A DNA stretch of 64,000 bases, from the NCBI RefSeq assembly GCF_030552895.1, contig NZ_CP130649.1, positions 682,001-746,000 of the forward strand, given 5' to 3'. The stretch comes from Tatumella ptyseos (GTDB lineage: Bacteria; Pseudomonadota; Gammaproteobacteria; Enterobacterales; Enterobacteriaceae). Under the pieces are notes generated by a model. It worked only from the letters and a program-made list of their open reading frames with translations. It made no database searches and had not been told where the DNA came from. This document shows, piece after piece, positions 37,313-46,861 of the stretch. A program made the translations under genes and the position numbers. Positions within the stretch are counted from its first letter, which is position 1; every line of letters starts with the position of its first letter.

Positions 37313-38353
37313 TTAAGGCGCAGGATTAGGAAAACGGCGATGGATCGCCTCAATACCCGCGAGAACCTCTTCATTCAACGTCACCTCGAAACTATCAATA
37401 TTCTGCTTCAACTGTTCTAAGGTGGTTGCACCTAGCAAGGTACTTGCAACGAATGGTTGTTGCCGCACGTAGGCTAACGCCATCTGGCAAGGGTCTAGCT
37501 GGTGTGCTTCAGCCAGCGCGACATATTGCGCGATAGCTTGTTCAGTGTATTCGCCGTTATAGCGCGTAAAGCGGCTAAATAAGGTGTTACGAGCCTTCTC
37601 TGGACGTTTCCCCCCCAAATATTTACCGCTCAGTGTGCCAAAGGCGAGGGAAGAGTAGGCGAGTAATTCAATCCCTTCGAACTGACTGATTTCAGATAAT
37701 CCAATCTCGAAGCTACGATTGACTAAACTGTAAGGATTTTGGATCGATACGATTCGTGGAAGGTCATGTTTTTCTGCAAGTTGCAGATAACGCATCACTC
37801 CCCATGGTGTTTCATTCGATACGCCGATATAGCGAATTTTTCCTGCCCGCACATGCTCCGATAACGCTTCCAATGTCTCCAATAAAGTTACCGGGACATT
37901 ATCTTCGCTGTATTGATACTCCAATTTACCAAAACAGTTCGTGGGGCGCTGGGGCCAATGTAATTGGTAAAGATCCAGATAATCGGTATTGAGACGGCTA
38001 AGGCTTGCTTCCAAAGCTTGGCGAATATTTTTTCGGTCTAAGGCCTGTTGTGGGCGAATAGAGGCATCATTGCCACGGACCGGACCTGCCACTTTGCTGG
38101 CGAGTATGATCTTGTCGCGTTCCCCGCTTCTCTTTAACCAACTCCCAATATAGCTTTCGGTGAGACCTTGGGTTTCAGGGCGGGGGGGAACGGGATACAT
38201 TTCGGCAGTATCAATCAGGTTGATTCCACGTTCGCGTGCATAATCAAGTTGTTGGTGGGCATCCGCTTCGCTGTTTTGCTCACCGAAGGTCATGGTACCC
38301 AAGCCTAATTGACTAATCTCGAGACTACTATGGGGAATACGGTGATAGTGCAT
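37313..38353 (-). CDS. tas: Aldo/keto reductase Tas
   Basis: 346 residues, NADPH-dependent aldo/keto reductase fold. It starts MHYHRIPHSSLEISQLGLGTMTFG and contains DTAEMYPVPPRPETQG (catalytic Tyr), SKVAGP (catalytic Lys) and DLYQLHWPQRPTNCFG, all nearly as in E. coli Tas. E. coli tas was found because it suppresses a tyrosine auxotrophy and starvation-mutation phenotype; the true substrate is unknown. It is next to lplT as in E. coli. Confidence 0.95.
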   Translation of the reverse strand: MHYHRIPHSSLEISQLGLGTMTFGEQNSEADAHQQLDYARERGINLIDTAEMYPVPPRPETQGLTESYIGSWLKRSGERDKIILASKVAGPVRGNDASIRPQQALDRKNIRQALEASLSRLNTDYLDLYQLHWPQRPTNCFGKLEYQYSEDNVPVTLLETLEALSEHVRAGKIRYIGVSNETPWGVMRYLQLAEKHDLPRIVSIQNPYSLVNRSFEIGLSEISQFEGIELLAYSSLAFGTLSGKYLGGKRPEKARNTLFSRFTRYNGEYTEQAIAQYVALAEAHQLDPCQMALAYVRQQPFVASTLLGATTLEQLKQNIDSFEVTLNEEVLAGIEAIHRRFPNPAP

Positions 38354-38366
38354 GCATCAATCCTTA

Positions 38367-38585
38367 TTATTTTTTTATAATACTGGAAATATCGTCGCTA
38401 TTAATTTGCGTAGTGTGGCCCTGTTGGTCAGTGTACTCAACCAGTCCGGTCTCTTTATCTATAATGGGTTTGCCTTCAGTAACCAGCATTTTCCCATCTT
38501 TAGTGGCCATCACGTAATCGCTCGAACACCCGCTCAGTAATAAGCTGCCGGTTACGCCGACGAGTAGTAAAACAACTTTAATCAT
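38367..38585 (-). CDS. ygdR: YgdI/YgdR-family small lipoprotein
   Basis: 72 residues from the ATG at 38585: lipoprotein signal ending LLLSGC (Cys20), then SSDYVMATKDGKML... DKETGLVEYTDQQGHTTQIN..., very close to E. coli YgdR (DUF903, SH3-like fold). Ser-Ser after the cysteine favours the outer membrane. A frame continues seven codons upstream, but the 38585 start gives the normal signal length. It lies between tas and mutH as in E. coli. The ygdQ gene present there in E. coli is missing. Function is unknown. Confidence 0.93.
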   Translation of the reverse strand: MIKVVLLLVGVTGSLLLSGCSSDYVMATKDGKMLVTEGKPIIDKETGLVEYTDQQGHTTQINSDDISSIIKK

Positions 38586-38900
38586 CTCTTTTCGTCCTCT
38601 TTTCATTAGCGCAACAGTTAAGCGATGATAACGATTAGCATAAACCAGAATTGTCTGGTTTCCTCTCTACACGAGGTGGGGGGGCTCATTAACCTTTTAG
38701 CACGCGGTGTGACTGCTGAAAACAATAATTTAATTATTTGAATTCTAAGCAAAAATAAAATCAGGGTCCAACAAGCGGTCGACGAGATTAAAACGTAAAA
38801 AGATATGTCTTTCTAGCGCCAACTCAGATGAGTAATTACGCTTAACTATCAGTAAGCTAAAGCCTAACCCCTTACTTGGCAAGCCCTTAGTAAAGGTCTC
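38586..38900. other. Intergenic region between mutH and ygdR
   Basis: About 315 bases, AT-rich. It contains a perfect hairpin AAACCAGA-ATTG-TCTGGTTT at 38642-38661 that could terminate mutH transcription on the minus strand or fold in the ygdR leader. No coding frame is seen. In E. coli ygdQ occupies this interval. Confidence 0.5.
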
Positions 38901-39578
38901 TTAACCAAAGTGCCTAGCCAGTAATGGAGCAGTAAAACGCTTCTTCAAATAGAAGCCACGTGGCAGCGTGAGAATTTTATTCCCGGAAGGCCCGATCGCC
39001 TCGGTCAAGGCCCGATTGTTGGCGGCTTTAGGGCGGATCTGTAGGTATTCACCATGGCGAGCGGTAATCGCTTCGACACGACCTAATGCAATCATCTCCA
39101 TTAACTCCTCCCAATCCGTTTGCAATTGGTGGTCTTCTTCTGGAGAAGGTTGCCACAGAAGCGGTGCACCAATACGACGTTCGGCAAGGGGAATCGTTCG
39201 CTCACCTTCAATAGGTATCCATAGGACCTTAGCCAGTTTTTGGCGAACATGGCTTTGCGGCCAAGTGACGCCGATATTGCCGGTTAACGGTGCCACGCAG
39301 ACAAAGGTCGTTTCCAGCGGTTCGCCTTTAGCATTGATTGGAATGGTTTTTAGTTCTATCCCCAAGTGCGCGAAATCTTGCTCAGCTTTACTGCCCGCTT
39401 GTGCCCCGAGTGCTAACTCAATTAAATTCCCCACCCAACCTTTATTACGTTGTAGGTTTGCTGGCATTTGCACACCGTGTTCAATGGCCACGTCAGCAAA
39501 GGTTTTCCCTGCAATCCGTTGCGCTCGGCTCAGCAGTTCTCGTTCAGAGGTGGGTGGATCAAGATAGGCTAATGGCAT
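38901..39578 (-). CDS. mutH: DNA mismatch repair endonuclease MutH
   Basis: 225 residues (229 in E. coli). It nicks the unmethylated strand at hemimethylated GATC sites after activation by MutS-MutL. Catalytic residues D68, E75 and K77 are in [11 protein letters not shown], and the C-terminal [23 protein letters not shown] and [13 protein letters not shown] regions are conserved. The presence of MutH implies Dam-directed repair in this organism. It is transcribed away from rppH, with a large regulatory gap between. Confidence 0.96.
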   Translation of the reverse strand: MPLAYLDPPTSERELLSRAQRIAGKTFADVAIEHGVQMPANLQRNKGWVGNLIELALGAQAGSKAEQDFAHLGIELKTIPINAKGEPLETTFVCVAPLTGNIGVTWPQSHVRQKLAKVLWIPIEGERTIPLAERRIGAPLLWQPSPEEDHQLQTDWEELMEMIALGRVEAITARHGEYLQIRPKAANNRALTEAIGPSGNKILTLPRGFYLKKRFTAPLLARHFG

Positions 39579-40259
39579 TGCTCACTCTTTTGTATGAAAA
39601 ATAACCAGTGTTAACTAGGGTTTTAAAAACAGACGCTTTAATTCACTAGATTAAGAATAATAGCATGAAATATCATGGTTTTTTACGGGAATACTTTATC
39701 GACCAAGAGGCGTATTGATCGGGTTATCCCAGTTTCAAGACATTCATAAACAGCTTTGTCACCCTAGTTATCCACAGAAAAATTGGATAACTCTCGAATT
39801 TTGAGAGTACTGTTTCTATTTACAGCCTTGACACTGGGGTTTGACTAGTTTTTTTTCGACTTATGCGTAACATTCAGGCATCTTCTGTGGATAATTTAAT
39901 AAATGGTTAAATTTTAACCTTTGTGTTGAATGGTCAGAAAGTCATAGCAGGAAAGGCTAATAAAATGTTGTTTATAAAGTCGGTAACTTCCTGTATTTTA
40001 TCGTTTTTATATGGGTGGTTTATTAAGGATTAAAGCAGGTTTAAAAGTGATTATTCAACTGAATCCCATCTTTTTCACAAAGCTATCCACAGAAAAGGTG
40101 AATAAAATAGGTTAACTCTGTGCTAATTTGTTTATAACTTTACTTTTAGCCCTAAGTTATCCCAATAATCCCTGGCGTTTTTGGCGTAAGTCAATGGTTT
40201 ACCGCCCGAGTGGAGTGTGAAACAATCAGGATATCTAAAAAGAATATTGAGGTAGTCCA
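39579..40259. promoter_or_regulatory. AT-rich mutH-rppH intergenic region with DnaA-box cluster
   Basis: About 680 bases without genes. It contains two perfect DnaA boxes, TTATCCACA at 39768-39776 and its complement at 39886-39894, and a one-mismatch box CTATCCACA at 40083-40091. Further TTATCC-type cores lie near 39724, 39784 (reverse) and 40155. An inverted repeat TTATCCA/TGGATAA (39768-39790) and ACTCTC/GAGAGT (39790-39808) follow one another. Divergent promoters for mutH and rppH must lie here. Confidence 0.7.
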
Positions 40260-40787
40260 GTGATCGATGATGATGGCTACCGCCCTAACGTGGGTATCGT
40301 AATTTGTAATCGCCAAGGACAGGTTTTATGGGCTCGGCGATTTGGACAGCACTCTTGGCAATTTCCGCAAGGCGGGATTAATTCTGGCGAGACGGCTGAA
40401 CAGGCGATGTACCGAGAATTATTTGAAGAAGTGGGACTGCACCGTAAAGATGTGCGTATTCTTGCTTCGACACGTAATTGGTTGCGCTACAAATTACCTA
40501 AACGTCTAGTGCGATGGGATACTCGGCCTGTGTGTATCGGCCAAAAACAGAAGTGGTTTCTGTTACAACTTCAGTGTCAAGATTCTGCCGTCAATGTGCA
40601 ACGGAGCAGTACGCCGGAATTTGATGGGTGGCGCTGGGTGAGTTTTTGGTATCCAGTCCGTCAGGTGGTCTCTTTCAAACGGGACGTTTATCGACGGGTA
40701 ATGAAAGAATTTGCAACATCGTTAATGGCTCAACCGGAAGGGGGAGGCCAGCGTTCGAATTACTCAGGCCGGCGTAAAAGGGGTTGA
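40260..40787 (+). CDS. rppH: RNA pyrophosphohydrolase RppH
   Basis: 175 residues, Nudix hydrolase that removes pyrophosphate from the 5' end of mRNA and so triggers RNase E decay. The Nudix box is [22 protein letters not shown]. The N-terminus ([30 protein letters not shown]) is nearly as in E. coli. The start codon is GTG at 40260, in line with the conserved [11 protein letters not shown]-terminus. It is followed after 3 bases by ptsP, forming the usual rppH-ptsP operon. Confidence 0.96.
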   Translation: MIDDDGYRPNVGIVICNRQGQVLWARRFGQHSWQFPQGGINSGETAEQAMYRELFEEVGLHRKDVRILASTRNWLRYKLPKRLVRWDTRPVCIGQKQKWFLLQLQCQDSAVNVQRSSTPEFDGWRWVSFWYPVRQVVSFKRDVYRRVMKEFATSLMAQPEGGGQRSNYSGRRKRG

Positions 40788-40790
40788 TCG

Positions 40791-43046
40791 ATGGCATTGA
40801 AGCTCACACAGTTACGGGATATTGTTGAAAAAGTGGCGAGTGCGCCGCGGCTCAATGATGCATTAGAAATTCTCGTAAATGAGATTTGTCATACGATGGA
40901 AACAGAAGTCTGTTCCATCTACTTGGCAGATCATGAGCGTGGTTGCTACTATTTGATGGCAACCCGGGGCCTTAAAAAACCTCGTGGCAAAAACATCACC
41001 CTCGCCTTAGATGAAGGTATTGTTGGTTTAGTAGGACGCCTTGCTGAACCAATAAACTTAGCGGATGCGCCTTCTCACCCTAGTTTTAAGTACATTCCTT
41101 CGGTTAACGAAGAACACTATCGCGCCTTTCTTGGCGCCCCGATCGTCTCACGCCGTACGGTACTCGGCGTGCTGGTCGTGCAACAGCGTGAACCCCGTCA
41201 GTATGATGAAAGTGAAGAGTCGTTTCTCGTCACCTTGGCGACCCAGGTCGCCACACTGCTCTCTCCCTCGCAACTTCGCCAATTATTTGGTTTATATCGT
41301 CAGAGTCGCCTTCAGGGCATTGCCGCCTCGCCTGGCGTGGCTATAGCACCGGGGTGGGTTGACCAGGTACAGCCACTTCTCGAACAGGTTACCCGAGCTT
41401 CAGCGCTCGATATTGAGCAAGAACAAGAACGCATGTTATTGGCCATGTCTGAAGCCGCAGAGGAGTTTCGGCGTTACAGTAAACGTTTTTCAGGCAGCGC
41501 GCAGAAAGAGAGCGCAGAGATTTTTAATCTCTATTCCCATTTATTAAGTGAGCCTCGGCTGAAAAAAAGCCTGCTGGCGGAAATCGAGCAAGGCATTGTG
41601 GCAGAGTGGGCGGTTAAAGTCGTGATTGAAAAATTCGCCGCACAGTTTTTGGAGCTAAAAGATAACTATCTGCGCGACCGCGCCAACGATTTACGGGAGT
41701 TAGGTCAACGCCTACTTTTTCACCTCGATGACTCCTTACAGGGGAGTAACAGCTGGCCCGAACGCTTTGTTTTAGTTGCCGACGAATTAACCGCGACATC
41801 GCTTGCTGAGATCCCTCAAGATCGCTTGGCAGGGATAGTCGTCAGAGATGGCGCTGCAAACTCCCACGCCGCCATTCTGACACGCGCCATGGGTATTCCC
41901 ACCGTAATGGGCGTCGATATCCGGCCGGAACAACTTGATAAGCGTCAGCTAATAGTCGACGGTTACCGTGGTGAAGTGTTAATAGAGCCGGAACCGATAC
42001 TGATTAAAGAGTATCAACGCCTGCTTAAAGAGGAAAATGCACTTAGTAAAACGGCGGAAACCGCGGCCGAGTTACCGGGCGAATTGAAGAGTGGAGAGCA
42101 TATTGCCATTATGCTTAACGCGGGATTAAGCGCCGAATTGGAGCTCAATCAAGATAAATGGGTTGAAGGGATAGGGCTTTACCGCACAGAAGTTCCCTTT
42201 ATGTTGCAAAGTGGCTTTCCTTCGGAAGAGGAGCAAGTCGCTCAATATCAAGGGATGTTACAGCTCTTCCACCAGAAACCGGTGACCTTGAGAACGCTCG
42301 ACATTGGGGCAGATAAGCAATTGCCTTATATGCCGATTAGCGAAGAGAACCCGGCCCTGGGTTGGCGGGGTATTCGGTTGACCTTAGATCAACCCGAAAT
42401 CTTCTTGGTCCAGATCCGTGCGATGTTAAGGGCGAATGCCGCGTCGGGTAATTTACGGATCCTGCTGCCGATGATCACTAGCATCGAAGAGATCGATGAT
42501 GCCCGCCACCTGATTGATCGCGCGATTTATGAGGTCGAAGAACTCCTGGGTTATGAGATCCCTTCGCCGGAAGTTGGGATTATGCTGGAAGTACCCTCAA
42601 TGATCTTTTTGATCCCACAATTGGCACGAAAGGTCGACTTTATTTCGGTAGGGACCAACGATTTAACCCAATATTTGCTAGCGGTAGACCGTAATAATAC
42701 CCGGGTCGCGAACTTATATAGTGCCTTACATCCCGCGGTTTTACAGGCGCTCTACCGTATTATGACCCTCGCTACGCGCGTCAACTTACCTGTCTGTTTA
42801 TGTGGGGAAATGGCTGGCGACCCAACTTGTGTGCCGCTACTGGTCGGGATGGGCTATCGCCACTTGAGTATGAACGGGAAAAATATCCCGCGGGTAAAAT
42901 ACCTATTACGACACTTAGAATGTAATGAGACCGAACAACTGGCGGCGCAAGTTTTACAGTCCAGTACGACCAGCGAGGTCCGCTACCAAATCTCGGTCTT
43001 TATGGAACGTCGTGGATTAGGCGGGTTAATCCGCGGCGGTCGTTAA
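40791..43046 (+). CDS. ptsP: Phosphoenolpyruvate-protein phosphotransferase PtsP (EI-Ntr)
   Basis: 751 residues (748 in E. coli). First enzyme of the nitrogen-related phosphotransferase chain (PtsP-NPr-EIIA-Ntr). An N-terminal GAF domain (about 1-165) senses small molecules such as glutamine/2-oxoglutarate. The EI domains include the phospho-histidine H359 in GAANSHAAILTRAMGIP and the PEP-binding barrel (GLYRTEVPFML, LEVPSMIFLIPQLA, SVGTNDLTQY, CGEMAGDP). Downstream lgt has its own promoter region, with a hairpin between. Confidence 0.96.
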   Translation: MALKLTQLRDIVEKVASAPRLNDALEILVNEICHTMETEVCSIYLADHERGCYYLMATRGLKKPRGKNITLALDEGIVGLVGRLAEPINLADAPSHPSFKYIPSVNEEHYRAFLGAPIVSRRTVLGVLVVQQREPRQYDESEESFLVTLATQVATLLSPSQLRQLFGLYRQSRLQGIAASPGVAIAPGWVDQVQPLLEQVTRASALDIEQEQERMLLAMSEAAEEFRRYSKRFSGSAQKESAEIFNLYSHLLSEPRLKKSLLAEIEQGIVAEWAVKVVIEKFAAQFLELKDNYLRDRANDLRELGQRLLFHLDDSLQGSNSWPERFVLVADELTATSLAEIPQDRLAGIVVRDGAANSHAAILTRAMGIPTVMGVDIRPEQLDKRQLIVDGYRGEVLIEPEPILIKEYQRLLKEENALSKTAETAAELPGELKSGEHIAIMLNAGLSAELELNQDKWVEGIGLYRTEVPFMLQSGFPSEEEQVAQYQGMLQLFHQKPVTLRTLDIGADKQLPYMPISEENPALGWRGIRLTLDQPEIFLVQIRAMLRANAASGNLRILLPMITSIEEIDDARHLIDRAIYEVEELLGYEIPSPEVGIMLEVPSMIFLIPQLARKVDFISVGTNDLTQYLLAVDRNNTRVANLYSALHPAVLQALYRIMTLATRVNLPVCLCGEMAGDPTCVPLLVGMGYRHLSMNGKNIPRVKYLLRHLECNETEQLAAQVLQSSTTSEVRYQISVFMERRGLGGLIRGGR

Positions 43047-43065
43047 TACTCGGCTACATTTACTG

Positions 43066-43083
43066 GCCCGCAATCTTGCGGGC
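43066..43083 (+). terminator. GC-rich hairpin between ptsP and lgt
   Basis: GCCCGCA-ATCT-TGCGGGC, a perfect 7-base stem 19 bases after the ptsP stop. Only TT follows, so it may be a weak terminator. Confidence 0.55.
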
Positions 43084-43167
43084 TTATGCTATGATTTCGC
43101 CCAACCTATTTGTTCACCCCCTTAATAATGAGGCGCGAGTGATTGATTTAACAACCAATGGTGCAAG

Positions 43168-44049
43168 ATGACTGCGAGCTATCTTAAGTTTCCACAATTT
43201 GACCCGGTAATTTTCTCTATCGGTCCAATCTCCCTTCACTGGTATGGGTTGATGTATTTGGTCGGCTTTATTTTCGCCATGTGGTTAGCAACCCGGCGTG
43301 CAAATAAGCCTGGCAGTGGTTGGACCAAAAACGAAGTTGAAAATCTTCTCTACGCCGGTTTCTTAGGGGTATTTTTAGGGGGCCGGATCGGTTATGTCTT
43401 ATTCTATAACTTACCGCTTTTCTTAGAAAATCCGCTCTATCTATTCAAAGTTTGGGACGGTGGAATGTCGTTCCACGGTGGGTTAATTGGTGTCATTGTC
43501 GTGATGCTAGTATTTGCCCGTAGAACCCACCGTAACTTCTTCCAAGTTTCCGATTTTATTGCGCCGTTGATTCCATTTGGCTTAGGCGCAGGTCGCTTAG
43601 GTAACTTTATCAATGGTGAGTTGTGGGGACGTGTAGACCCTAATTCGTCTTGGGCAATGTTGTTCCCAGGCTCCCGTGATGAAGACATAGCCTTAATCCC
43701 AAGCCATCCGCAGTGGCAATCTCTGCTAGACACCTATGGCGTACTGCCGCGTCACCCCTCGCAGCTATACGAATTAGCCTTAGAAGGTGTGGTCCTCTTT
43801 ATTATTCTGAATCTGTTTATTCGTAAACCGCGTCCAATGGGCAGTGTTTCGGGTCTATTTCTGATAGGCTATGGCGCTTTCCGTATTATCGCCGAGTTTT
43901 TCCGCCAGCCTGATGCGCAGCTTGGGTTATTCGGTGGGGTGATCAGCATGGGGCAGATCTTGTCTATCCCAATGATTGTCGCTGGAGTGATAATGATGAT
44001 TTGGGCATACAAACGCCAGTCAAAGACTGTAACGAGTGAAGTAAAATGA
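43168..44049 (+). CDS. lgt: Prolipoprotein diacylglyceryl transferase
   Basis: 293 residues, seven membrane helices. Transfers diacylglycerol from phosphatidylglycerol to the lipobox cysteine of prolipoproteins, the first step in maturing the lipoproteins found in this window. Conserved segments include [33 protein letters not shown] (essential His in FHGGL) and the signature [16 protein letters not shown]. Its stop overlaps the thyA start (ATGA), giving the standard lgt-thyA operon. Confidence 0.97.
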   Translation: MTASYLKFPQFDPVIFSIGPISLHWYGLMYLVGFIFAMWLATRRANKPGSGWTKNEVENLLYAGFLGVFLGGRIGYVLFYNLPLFLENPLYLFKVWDGGMSFHGGLIGVIVVMLVFARRTHRNFFQVSDFIAPLIPFGLGAGRLGNFINGELWGRVDPNSSWAMLFPGSRDEDIALIPSHPQWQSLLDTYGVLPRHPSQLYELALEGVVLFIILNLFIRKPRPMGSVSGLFLIGYGAFRIIAEFFRQPDAQLGLFGGVISMGQILSIPMIVAGVIMMIWAYKRQSKTVTSEVK

Positions 44050-44840
44050 ACCAATATTTGCAACTGATGCAGAAAGTCCTCTCTGAAGGCGCGGTAAAAG
44101 ACGACCGTACCGGTACTGGAACCTTATCTATTTTTGGTCACCAAATGCGCTTCGATCTGCAACAGGGTTTTCCCCTCGTCACCACCAAAAAATGCCATCT
44201 GCGCTCAATTATTCATGAGTTACTGTGGTTTTTGAAAGGCGACACTAATATCGCTTACCTGAAAGAGAACAAGGTAACGATTTGGGATGAGTGGGCAGAT
44301 GAGCAAGGGAACTTAGGTCCGGTTTATGGTCAACAATGGCGTAGTTGGCCAGCCGCTGATGGCCGTCATATCGACCAAATTAGTGAAGTGATCCGCCAGA
44401 TTAAACAGGACCCCGATTCACGCCGCATCATCGTATCAGCGTGGAATGTGGGAGAGTTAGATAAAATGGCGCTGGCGCCTTGTCATGCCTTTTTCCAATT
44501 CTATGTGGTAAACGGTAAATTGAGTTGTCAGCTCTATCAACGCTCTTGTGATGTGTTCTTAGGCTTACCTTTTAACATCGCCAGTTATGCTTTATTAGTG
44601 CATATGATTGCGCAGCAGTGCGATCTCGAGGTGGGCGATTTCGTCTGGACAGGCGGAGATACGCATCTCTATTCCAATCACTTGGAACAGGCGAACCTAC
44701 AATTAAGCCGCGAACCTCGAGCGCTTCCTAAATTGGTCATTAAGCGTAAGCCTGACACCATTTTTGATTACTGCTTCGATGATTTCGATATCGAAGGCTA
44801 CGATCCACATCCAGCGATCAAGGCCCCCGTCGCAATTTAA
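44046..44840 (+). CDS. thyA: Thymidylate synthase
   Basis: 264 residues, exactly the E. coli length. Methylates dUMP to dTMP with methylene-tetrahydrofolate. The nucleophile is C146 in [12 protein letters not shown]; folate- and dUMP-binding segments ([31 protein letters not shown]) are conserved. It is translationally coupled to lgt and ended by a strong terminator, which separates it from the rhodopsin operon. Confidence 0.98.
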   Translation: MNQYLQLMQKVLSEGAVKDDRTGTGTLSIFGHQMRFDLQQGFPLVTTKKCHLRSIIHELLWFLKGDTNIAYLKENKVTIWDEWADEQGNLGPVYGQQWRSWPAADGRHIDQISEVIRQIKQDPDSRRIIVSAWNVGELDKMALAPCHAFFQFYVVNGKLSCQLYQRSCDVFLGLPFNIASYALLVHMIAQQCDLEVGDFVWTGGDTHLYSNHLEQANLQLSREPRALPKLVIKRKPDTIFDYCFDDFDIEGYDPHPAIKAPVAI

Positions 44841-44884
44841 GTCGTCGAGTTTCAACCTTAACGGCCGAAAGCGTCTCAGTATCC

Positions 44885-44918
44885 AAGTCTGTAACCCTAT
44901 TAGGGTTGCAGACTTTTT
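44885..44918 (+). terminator. Intrinsic terminator after thyA
   Basis: Nested stem AAGTCTG...AACCCTA / TAGGGTT...CAGACTT followed by six T's, 44 bases after the stop. Confidence 0.9.
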
Positions 44919-45128
44919 TCATTTCAATACCCTATAATTCGTTATCTTTTCAGCGCATGCTTAATCTACAATCTGGATTTTATCAAGCGGCGAGAAGAGT
45001 ATTTATTTTCATAAATATCGCTGTTTAAATTTGCAGAAAATTAATCCCCTCATATACTTATCTTCATATGATTATCCTGATCATTATGTTCAATAAGAAC
45101 TATTATAACTCTGTCTGGAGGGGGTTTA

Positions 45129-45839
45129 ATGGGCCAAGTTCCACTGATTGCCGGTTTTACAATAATGTCACTCTCGACATTATTAATTTACCTTTCTGGA
45201 AGGAAAAAAGTTGCCATTAAAAATCATGTTATGATGCATGCCATGGTCACCTTTATCGCTGCTACCGCTTATTTAGCGATGGCGTTAGGGGTGGGAAATG
45301 TAATGTCTGATAATGGAACAACTATTTATTTTGCGAGATATATTGACTGGTCTGTGACAACACCTATTTTATTAGCAGGCTTGGTGATGATTGCCTTTCA
45401 TGAATATGGTCCTTCAAGCCAAATAAGTGGATATTTAACGGCAATTATTGGCTTAGATATTATCATGGTCATTACAGGATTATTATCCTCGCTGGCAGAT
45501 GCTTTTATGTTGAAAGCAATCTGGTATTTATGGTCTTGTGTCGCCTTCCTGGGTGTACTTTTCTTATTATGGCGGCCCTTACGTAAAATTGCTGCGACGC
45601 GTGAACTCACGACTGCAGGAGGATATTACAAAAATATTACTCTGCTGACCTTAGTCTGGCTTATTTACCCTGTTGTTTTTCTGCTTGGGCCTGAAGGCTT
45701 AGGTGTAATCAGTGATGCAGCATCGGTATGGAGCTTCCTAGTGTTAGATGTTATCGCAAAAGTCTTCTATGCATTCTATGCGGCAAGAGTCTTAGTAAAA
45801 TCTTTCCAAACATCGACCATTGATAATACTACGGTATGA
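45129..45839 (+). CDS. Microbial rhodopsin, DTG-type light-driven proton pump
   Basis: 236 residues, seven helices, retinal-binding. Schiff-base lysine K211 (VLDVIAKVFYAFY) with counter-ion D207. The helix-C motif RYIDWSVTTP gives R70, D73 (proton acceptor, bacteriorhodopsin D85) and T77 (T89), but G84 stands where the proton donor (D96) should be. Aligning helix B by the YLxMxLG end places H37 opposite bacteriorhodopsin T46. Known DTG rhodopsins of proteobacteria pump protons using such a helix-B histidine in place of the carboxylate. The start has a very strong GGAGGGGG site. It looks more AT-rich than its neighbours, and is placed between thyA and ppdA, which adjoin in E. coli, implying acquisition. 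It is translationally coupled to blh (ATGA). No carotenoid genes are in the window. Confidence 0.95.
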   Translation: MGQVPLIAGFTIMSLSTLLIYLSGRKKVAIKNHVMMHAMVTFIAATAYLAMALGVGNVMSDNGTTIYFARYIDWSVTTPILLAGLVMIAFHEYGPSSQISGYLTAIIGLDIIMVITGLLSSLADAFMLKAIWYLWSCVAFLGVLFLLWRPLRKIAATRELTTAGGYYKNITLLTLVWLIYPVVFLLGPEGLGVISDAASVWSFLVLDVIAKVFYAFYAARVLVKSFQTSTIDNTTV

Positions 45840-46651
45840 GTGTCAAGCTGAACCGTAAAAGGGGCTGGATGTTACTTTATGGGGCAGCTTTCGCTGCCTC
45901 TTTTTGTCCACTAATGGTTCAACTACTCTTCGCCAGCGTAGCGATTGGCATCGTGGGTATGGCCCATGGCGCCAGTGATTTAGCCGTCGTTCCACCTGAA
46001 AAAAGAGTCGGATTCCTTTGCGGCTATGTCAGTATTATGACGGTCTGCTTGCTAGGCTGGCAGCACTTTCCCACCAGCGCATTACCTGGTTTCTTAGTGG
46101 CTTCAGCGATACATTTCACACTTGAAGAGCCGACGCAAAGCGGCTGGCTTACTCGTGTGGCCTTAGGTATAGGATTAGTAACTATCCCAGCGGTTTTTTA
46201 TCGTAGCGATACGGCCGATCTCCTAAACTATGCTGGATTCTCACCGGCAGCATTGGGGGTGATGATGAACCTACTCCAAGGGACCGGGGCACTCTGCGCC
46301 GGAGGATTAATTTGTCTGATGCTGTTTACTCAACAATATCGACGTTTCACTGGTGTGGTGGCGTTACTTTTTTTCCCACCATTAGTGGGGTTTTCTGTCG
46401 GTTTTTTAATTCTTCATGCTTTTCCACAAACTGATGAACGCTGTACTGCCTTGGGTTGTCGTAATTATTATGATTATTTACGAGTAACATGGCCTATATT
46501 AGTCGGTGCACTTCTCTTTACTTTTGCTGCTATATTTTTTTTATTACCTTCAGCACAAAATAGCGTACGTAATCTCTTTACACTACTTACCGCTTTAGCA
46601 TTGCCGCATTTATTAGTTACCCCTCTCTTTGAAAGAAAACGGATATTCTAA
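45836..46651 (+). CDS. blh: Beta-carotene 15,15'-dioxygenase (Brp/Blh family)
   Basis: 271 residues, polytopic membrane protein that cleaves beta-carotene into two retinals, the chromophore for the rhodopsin. Family motifs are visible: GMAHGASDL (H44, D48), AIHFTLEE (H93), FLILHAF (H194) and ALPHLLVTP (H258); the four histidines are the expected iron ligands. Length fits the family. Its ATG overlaps the rhodopsin stop, so opsin and chromophore enzyme are made together. It needs beta-carotene from crt genes elsewhere. Proline/membrane-rich and moderately AT-rich at the end. Confidence 0.93.
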   Translation: MSVKLNRKRGWMLLYGAAFAASFCPLMVQLLFASVAIGIVGMAHGASDLAVVPPEKRVGFLCGYVSIMTVCLLGWQHFPTSALPGFLVASAIHFTLEEPTQSGWLTRVALGIGLVTIPAVFYRSDTADLLNYAGFSPAALGVMMNLLQGTGALCAGGLICLMLFTQQYRRFTGVVALLFFPPLVGFSVGFLILHAFPQTDERCTALGCRNYYDYLRVTWPILVGALLFTFAAIFFLLPSAQNSVRNLFTLLTALALPHLLVTPLFERKRIF

Positions 46652-46861
46652 TTTCTATAGTAGTCATAAATATTTTTTAGAAATTGATTTCATCTATATT
46701 CTCTCCTGCGTTTGAAAAAGTAATCAATTGATTTTCGTTTCGGGATCGAGATCGTATTATAAATAACCAAAATAACGAGTAGGGATATTAATTAAAGCTT
46801 TCCTCGCAGAATAAAGCTAATGGTTTGGTTGTTCTTTTTCATAAAGCAGTAAACTGTACCA
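46652..46861. other. Intergenic region between blh and ppdA
   Basis: 210 AT-rich bases with a 12-base palindrome AATCAATTGATT at 46722-46733 and no gene. The promoter of the ppdA-recC series should be here. No clear terminator for the rhodopsin operon was found. Confidence 0.35.

Noticed and set aside
46722..46733. Palindrome AATCAATTGATT after blh
   Set aside because: Twelve AT-rich bases are not enough to claim an operator or terminator.
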